From NCBI GenBank assembly GCA_050734915.1, contig JBOHUX010000078.1, positions 1 to 10,075 of the forward strand: DNA of 10,075 bases, in the 5' to 3' direction. The notes below the pieces were generated by a model. That model saw nothing but the letters and a program-made list of their open reading frames with translations. It was not told where the DNA came from and did not search any database. Numbering within the stretch: position 1 is the stretch's first letter; each line of letters begins with the position of its first letter. The position numbers and the translations under genes were made by a program. This document shows, in pieces, positions 6,733 to 10,075 of the stretch. Source of the DNA: JBOHUX01 sp050734915 (GTDB taxonomy: Bacteria > Chloroflexota > Dormibacteria > Dormibacterales > Dormibacteraceae).

Positions 6733-7743
6733 TCAAACCGGCGCGTAACTGCCCGCGGGCGCGGCCGGCGATGCCGCCGCCGGGGCCTCGCCGCGCCCGC
6801 CGGCGAGCTCCCAGGCGACGCTCACGATGTGCTGGGTGGTGAGCCCGTGGCGCTCGAACAGGTGGTCCACCGAGCCCGCCTCCGCGAAACGATCGGGAAT
6901 CCCGACCCGCCGCAGCCTGACGCCGAGCCCCGCCTCGGCGAGCGCCTCGGCCACGGCCGAGCCCAGGCCGCCGACGATCGTGTGATTCTCCGCCACCACG
7001 ACGCCCCGGGTGCCGCGGCAGGCTTCGAGCACGGTGGCGGCGTCGAGGGGCTTGACCACCGGCACGTTGAGGACGCCCACCTCCAGGCCCCGCTCGGCGA
7101 GCGCGTCAGCCGCCACCAGGGCCGCCGGCAGCATCATGCCGGCGGCGATCAGGCAGAGGTCGGCGCCGGGCTGGAGGACCTGGGCCCGTTCGAGATCGAA
7201 ATGGCGGTCGTCGTCGAACATGATCGGGATCTCGCCGCGCTTGAGACGTACGTACACGGGGCCGGGGAGGGCGGCGATCGCGTGCACCACCTGGCGGACC
7301 TCGACGGCGTCGGCGACGTCGATCACGGTCATGTTGGGCAGGGCGCGCATGAGGGCGACGTCGTCGATCGCCTGGTGACTGGGACCGCCGGGGCTGGAGA
7401 GGCCAGGCATGAAGCCGATCAGGCGCACCGGCAGGTTGGGGTAGGCGATCGCCATCGCCACCTGGTCGTAGGCGTGGCGCGTGCAGAACACCCCGAAGGT
7501 GTGGACGTAGGGGATGTGGCCCTGGCGGGCGAGCGCGCCCGCGATCCCCATCATGTTCTGCTCCGCCATGCCGACGTTGAAGAAGCGCTCGGGGAGGGCG
7601 TCGCGGAAGAGATCGACCTCGCACTGGCGGGTGAGGTCGGCGCTCAGGCAGACCACCTCCGGGCGCGTCCGGGCCAACTCGACCAGAGCGCTGCCATAGG
7701 GCTTGAGCCCCGTCGGGTAGGGGGGTCTCGGAGGCCGCGTCAA
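6733..7743 (-). CDS. Transketolase, C-terminal subunit
   Basis: A 336-residue subunit equal to the pyrimidine-binding and C-terminal domains of transketolase. The catalytic glutamate that activates thiamine diphosphate is E61 in FFNVGMAEQNMMGIAGA (55-71). TFGVFCTRHAYDQV (82-95) corresponds to the conserved 'TF-x2-F-x2-R-x3-Q' region, and GLSSPGGPSHQAIDD (114-128) to the loop carrying the active-site histidine (H123). RALPNM (133-138) is the usual next motif. The C-terminal domain (about 190-318) is complete and ends in an Ala/Pro-rich tail. With the N-subunit it would form the heteromeric enzyme that moves a two-carbon ketol unit between sugar phosphates or analogues. The start is TTG at 7743: its bases overlap the N-subunit stop as TTGA, and GGAGGG stands six bases upstream. 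The frame is open much further upstream, but that part is an arginine-rich shadow of the N-subunit. Confidence 0.93.
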   Translation of the reverse strand: MTRPPRPPYPTGLKPYGSALVELARTRPEVVCLSADLTRQCEVDLFRDALPERFFNVGMAEQNMMGIAGALARQGHIPYVHTFGVFCTRHAYDQVAMAIAYPNLPVRLIGFMPGLSSPGGPSHQAIDDVALMRALPNMTVIDVADAVEVRQVVHAIAALPGPVYVRLKRGEIPIMFDDDRHFDLERAQVLQPGADLCLIAAGMMLPAALVAADALAERGLEVGVLNVPVVKPLDAATVLEACRGTRGVVVAENHTIVGGLGSAVAEALAEAGLGVRLRRVGIPDRFAEAGSVDHLFERHGLTTQHIVSVAWELAGGRGEAPAAASPAAPAGSYAPV

Positions 7744-8576
7744 CGGGCACCCTCCAGCTCGGCGAGCACGCGCACGGCCAGCTCCGGGGGGAGCTTGACG
7801 AAGTGCCCGTCGGTGTCCGGCGGCAGGCATCCGAGGCCCTGCCGGACCGAGGTGCGGGCGACGATCACCGCCGGTCTGATGGCCCTGATCGACGCCTCGA
7901 GGGCGGCCTGCACCGCGGCCACGTCGTGGCCATCGATCTCGATCGCCTCCCAGCCGAAGGCGGTCCACTTCTCCGCCACCGGCTCCAGGGTAGTGACGCT
8001 GTCCACCGGCCCATCCACCTGCGAGTTGTTGCAGTCGAGGAGCACGACCAGCCGCTCCAGCCGCTGGTGGGCGGCGAACATGGCCGCCTCCCACACCTGG
8101 CCCTCCTCCATCTCGCCGTCGCTGAGCAGCACGAAGGTGGTGCCGTCCCGGCGCCGGAGCCGGTCGGAGAGGGCCAGGCCGATGCCGGCCGAGAGGCCCT
8201 GTCCCAGCGATCCGCAGGTGATGTCGGCCACCGGCGACCGCTCCGATCCGATCGCCTCCAGACGCGAGCCGTTCCGGCCATAGCTCTCCAGCTCGGCCAC
8301 CTCCAGCCTGCCGGTCTCGGCGCCGGCCGCGAAGATCGCCACCATGTAGTGTCCGGGTGAGACCACCAGGTGGTCTCGCCCAGGCCGGAGGTGGCGGCCG
8401 AAGAGGCCGGCGATCAGCTCCGCCGAGGAGAGCGCCTGGCCCAGGTACCCGAGCTGGTCGCGGGCGACCATGCGGGCGGAGTGGAACCGGATCCGGTTGG
8501 CCAGCCGCTCGAGGTCGCCGGTGTCCCCGGCCCCGCCGGCCCCGGCCCCGCGCGGCGTCTCCCCGCCCGCGTTCAC
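7740..8576 (-). CDS. Transketolase, N-terminal subunit
   Basis: A 278-residue thiamine-diphosphate-binding subunit. H76 in SPGHYM matches the conserved substrate-phosphate/ThDP histidine; GSLGQGLSAGIGLAL (122-136) is the hallmark transketolase loop; and the diphosphate-binding motif runs from S152-D153-G154-E155 to N183-N184, with serine where the first glycine of GDG usually sits. The region after 240 (RTSVRQGLG, then DTDGHF) replaces the usual 'K-G-K-G ... wHg' segment in modified form. The start is GTG at 8576, 13 bases after the stop of the upstream M24 gene; the first 20 residues are Gly/Ala-rich, and no strong Shine-Dalgarno is visible, so translation may be coupled. The N- and C-subunits together make one enzyme. 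No other pentose-phosphate gene is nearby, so a dedicated catabolic role in this operon is more likely than a housekeeping one. Confidence 0.93.
   Translation of the reverse strand: MNAGGETPRGAGAGGAGDTGDLERLANRIRFHSARMVARDQLGYLGQALSSAELIAGLFGRHLRPGRDHLVVSPGHYMVAIFAAGAETGRLEVAELESYGRNGSRLEAIGSERSPVADITCGSLGQGLSAGIGLALSDRLRRRDGTTFVLLSDGEMEEGQVWEAAMFAAHQRLERLVVLLDCNNSQVDGPVDSVTTLEPVAEKWTAFGWEAIEIDGHDVAAVQAALEASIRAIRPAVIVARTSVRQGLGCLPPDTDGHFVKLPPELAVRVLAELEGAR
7750..7755 (-). promoter_or_regulatory. Shine-Dalgarno site (GGAGGG) deciding the TTG start of the transketolase C-subunit
   Basis: GGAGGG on the minus strand within the last codons of the N-subunit gene, six bases before the TTG at 7743. 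Together with the TTGA stop/start overlap, it is the reason for choosing this non-ATG start. Confidence 0.75.
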
Positions 8577-8589
8577 CTTCTGGAGAGTC

Positions 8590-9885
8590 TCACGGAACGA
8601 CGACGAGCTCGACGGGATGGGAGCCGGCCCGCTCGGGCTCGCCCTCGGTGACGATGTAGGTGCGGATCGTGGACATGCTGATCCGGCCCTCGGGGATGGC
8701 CGTGTTCGGGGTCACCACGCCCACCATGCCCGGCACCAGCGTGTACTCCTTCTCGGGGCCGGCGATCCGGTCGCTGTAGACCGCGGGCTGGGCGGTGACT
8801 CGGTCCAGGAGCTTGAAGAAGAAGTTGGTCTGGCCGCCGCGCTCGGCGTAGAATGCGCCCGCCTCCTGGACGTCGCGCATCGTCCGCCCGGCCCGCACCT
8901 GGGCCTCCAGGCGGTGGAATCCCGGCTTCACCACCCCCTCCCAGAACTCGCGCGCCCAACTGGGAGGCTCGCCGACGCAGATCGGCGTTCCCGTCTGGGC
9001 CACGTATCCGTTGTAGCCGGCGCTGATCTCGAGCGTGATGAGATCCCCCGTCTCGAGGACGCGGCCCGAGGGACGGGGATTGCCGTAGAGCATGGCGCCG
9101 TCGGTGAGCGAGGTGGAGCCGAGGACGATGAAGTCGATCATCCCGCCCCCGTCCAGGATCTCGAACGCCGCGCTCGCCGCCAACTGGTACTCGGTGACGC
9201 CGGGCCGAGCGCGGGCGACGACCGCCGCCATCGCCCGGTCGCACAGCTCGCCCGCCCTCCGCACCGCCGCCTGCTCCTCGGCGCTGTGGACGACGATCAG
9301 CTGGTGCATGATCCCGCTCGTCAGCACCAGCTCCGCCTCGGGCAGGGCGGCCCGGAGGGCCTCGTAGTCGTTGACAGGCATGTGGGTTCCGAGGCGGGGC
9401 TCGACCTCCAGCAGCCCGATCCGGCCCCGCTCGAGGCCCAGCTCTCGAATCCTCCCCGCGATCGCCTCCCCGAACCTGCCCCAGGTGTGGCCGCGGACGT
9501 CCTCGACGATGCCGGCCGTCTCCCGGCGTACGGACTCGATGTGGCTGTGTCCGGCCGAGAAGATCAGTGTCGGCTCGCCCTCCCGCGGCACCACCAGCCA
9601 GCCGCTCAGAGAGTGCCACTCCAGGTGGCCGCTGAGCCAGAGCAGGCCGCCGCCGAAGCTCCAGTGGGTGGGTCCGCCGCTCACCAGCGCGCAGTCGAGG
9701 TCGCGCTCGGCCATCCGAGCCCGCAGGGCGGCGTAGCGGCGGGCGTATTCCTCGCGGGAGAACCGCGGCCAGACCGCGTCCTTGAAGTAGGGCGTGCCGC
9801 TGAGGCCGCCCACCACGGCTGACTCGGCAAGGCGGAGGCGGGATTGATCCCAGGGCAGATGTCCGGTGGTGGCGGTGGTGGTCAT
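8590..9885 (-). CDS. M24-family (creatinase-like) protein lacking the metal-binding residues
   Basis: A 431-residue protein with an N-terminal creatinase-like domain (about 45-190) and a C-terminal pita-bread domain (about 200-415), the first gene of the six-gene operon. The fold markers are kept (HSAEEQAAVRRAGEL at 200-214, DLITLEISAGYNGYV at 281-295, VPGMVGVVTP at 384-393), but the metal ligands are not: the two aspartates become E286 and Q297, no HGxG histidine motif is visible, the first glutamate position is T392, and the last falls on I407 or a close neighbour. The substrate histidine of the other M24 protein aligns with Gly/Pro here. It cannot be a standard metallopeptidase; it may be a metal-free hydrolase, a binding or regulatory pseudoenzyme, or a partner of the other M24 protein. 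I chose ATG 9885 (MTTTATTG) over an in-frame start at 9975 because the extra 30 residues look non-coding. A purine-rich GGGGGA lies further upstream than usual. Confidence 0.87.
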   Translation of the reverse strand: MTTTATTGHLPWDQSRLRLAESAVVGGLSGTPYFKDAVWPRFSREEYARRYAALRARMAERDLDCALVSGGPTHWSFGGGLLWLSGHLEWHSLSGWLVVPREGEPTLIFSAGHSHIESVRRETAGIVEDVRGHTWGRFGEAIAGRIRELGLERGRIGLLEVEPRLGTHMPVNDYEALRAALPEAELVLTSGIMHQLIVVHSAEEQAAVRRAGELCDRAMAAVVARARPGVTEYQLAASAAFEILDGGGMIDFIVLGSTSLTDGAMLYGNPRPSGRVLETGDLITLEISAGYNGYVAQTGTPICVGEPPSWAREFWEGVVKPGFHRLEAQVRAGRTMRDVQEAGAFYAERGGQTNFFFKLLDRVTAQPAVYSDRIAGPEKEYTLVPGMVGVVTPNTAIPEGRISMSTIRTYIVTEGEPERAGSHPVELVVVP

Positions 9886-9987
9886 CGCGCTCAGAGTCCC
9901 CCGATCTCGAACAAGGCTGGGTGGGATCGGCTGCCCCACGGAGCGAAATGTAGGGGCTCGGCCGCGCCGTCGCATCGGACGTAAGTA

Positions 9988-10007
9988 CCATGGCGGGCCA
10001 TGGCGGG
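9988..10007. repeat. Tandem direct repeat, two copies of CCATGGCGGG
   Basis: CCATGGCGGG occurs twice without a spacer (9988-9997 and 9998-10007) and is followed by CCC. It lies about 103 bases upstream of the first operon gene, between it and a possible divergent start. It could be a regulator site or simple slippage; only two copies are present and each contains the palindrome CCATGG. Confidence 0.6.
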
Positions 10008-10026
10008 CCCACTATGCTGCCCCGTG

Positions 10027-10075
10027 ATGTCCCTCGGAAACGACATCGGAAGTGGCTCCGGCGCCGCCCTCGAGG
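10027..10075 (+). CDS. Possible 5' end of a divergent gene at the right edge
   Basis: An ATG at 10027 (with an in-frame GTG at 10024) opens a plus-strand frame reading MSLGNDIGSGSGAALE to the window end. There is no Shine-Dalgarno, but TATGCT at 10013-10018 could be a -10 element placing the transcript start almost at the ATG, as in leaderless genes. The opposite strand is also open here, so the call is weak. The product cannot be recognised. Confidence 0.25.
   Translation, partial: MSLGNDIGSGSGAALE

Larger units (their letters stand above)
9886..10075. promoter_or_regulatory. Upstream region of the six-gene operon
   Basis: The 190 bases before the first operon gene must include its promoter. 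On the minus strand TACATT (9948-9953) is a weak -10 candidate without a good -35 partner. The segment also holds a tandem ten-base repeat (9988-10007) and perhaps the start of a divergent gene at the right edge. No palindromic operator or riboswitch-like fold stands out. Confidence 0.35.

Noticed and set aside
4976..6748. Plus-strand frame of 590 codons across the dehydrogenase and M24 genes
   Set aside because: It spans two overlapping real genes on the other strand and has only biased, repetitive composition.
7744..8094. Upstream extension of the transketolase C-subunit, or a frameshifted single transketolase
   Set aside because: The extension is the out-of-frame reading of the N-subunit. 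Split transketolase genes are a known arrangement, and the second gene has its own ribosome binding site and overlapping TTG start, so no frameshift is needed.
6709..9822. Plus-strand frames of 524 and 450 codons over the transketolase and first M24 genes
   Set aside because: Both are antisense to proteins with strong family motifs and show no domain of their own.
10012..10075. Minus-strand open frame ending at TAG 10014..10012 at the right edge
   Set aside because: It could be the tail of an upstream gene, but 20 Gly/Ala-rich codons without a motif cannot be told from chance in sequence of this composition.

Overview
This is a very GC-rich, gene-dense bacterial window with short Shine-Dalgarno motifs, several GTG/TTG starts and genes packed with 4-11 base overlaps. 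It holds nine well to moderately supported protein genes, a few bases of a tenth gene leaving the left edge, and a possible one leaving the right edge. There are no rRNA, tRNA, insertion sequence, CRISPR or phage features. Composition and gene content (split transketolase, PYROXD2-like flavoprotein, M24 homologues, metal-dependent amidohydrolase, Rieske oxygenase) would suit an environmental bacterium such as an actinobacterium, Chloroflexota or Rokubacteria-like lineage. The sequence alone does not decide the phylum, and naming these groups is a guess.

Layout from left to right. Bases 1-13 are the first four codons of a minus-strand gene with a textbook ribosome binding site. Bases 14-353 hold no intact gene, but contain what looks like the C-terminal remnant of a LuxR-type helix-turn-helix regulator (158-268, plus strand). 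A minus-strand pair follows: a Rieske-type mononuclear iron oxygenase (568-1686) and, overlapping its stop, a small zinc-ribbon protein (354-575). A 166-base divergent region separates the oxygenase from a plus-strand FAD-dependent oxidoreductase of the phytoene-dehydrogenase/PYROXD2 type (1853-3463). That gene runs convergently, 13 bases away, into the end of a long minus-strand operon.

The operon is transcribed from about 9885 down to 3477: a degenerate M24 'pita-bread' protein, transketolase N-terminal subunit, transketolase C-terminal subunit, a second M24 protein, a 3-hydroxyisobutyrate-dehydrogenase-like enzyme, and an ACMSD-type amidohydrolase/decarboxylase. Junctions are a 13-base gap, a 4-base overlap, a 26-base gap, an 8-base overlap and an 11-base overlap, so the six genes are very probably co-transcribed and partly translationally coupled.

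The set reads as a catabolic locus for a small organic compound. The Rieske enzyme could oxidise or demethylate it, the M24 proteins (creatinase/DddP/prolidase superfamily) could act on a C-N, C-S or amide bond, the dehydrogenase could oxidise a hydroxyacid, the amidohydrolase could hydrolyse or decarboxylate, and the transketolase could move a two-carbon unit. The substrate is not recognisable, and no transporter or intact regulator lies in the window. The most unusual point is that neither M24 protein has the complete metal-ligand set: one has Cys in place of the second Asp, and the other appears to have lost all five ligands.
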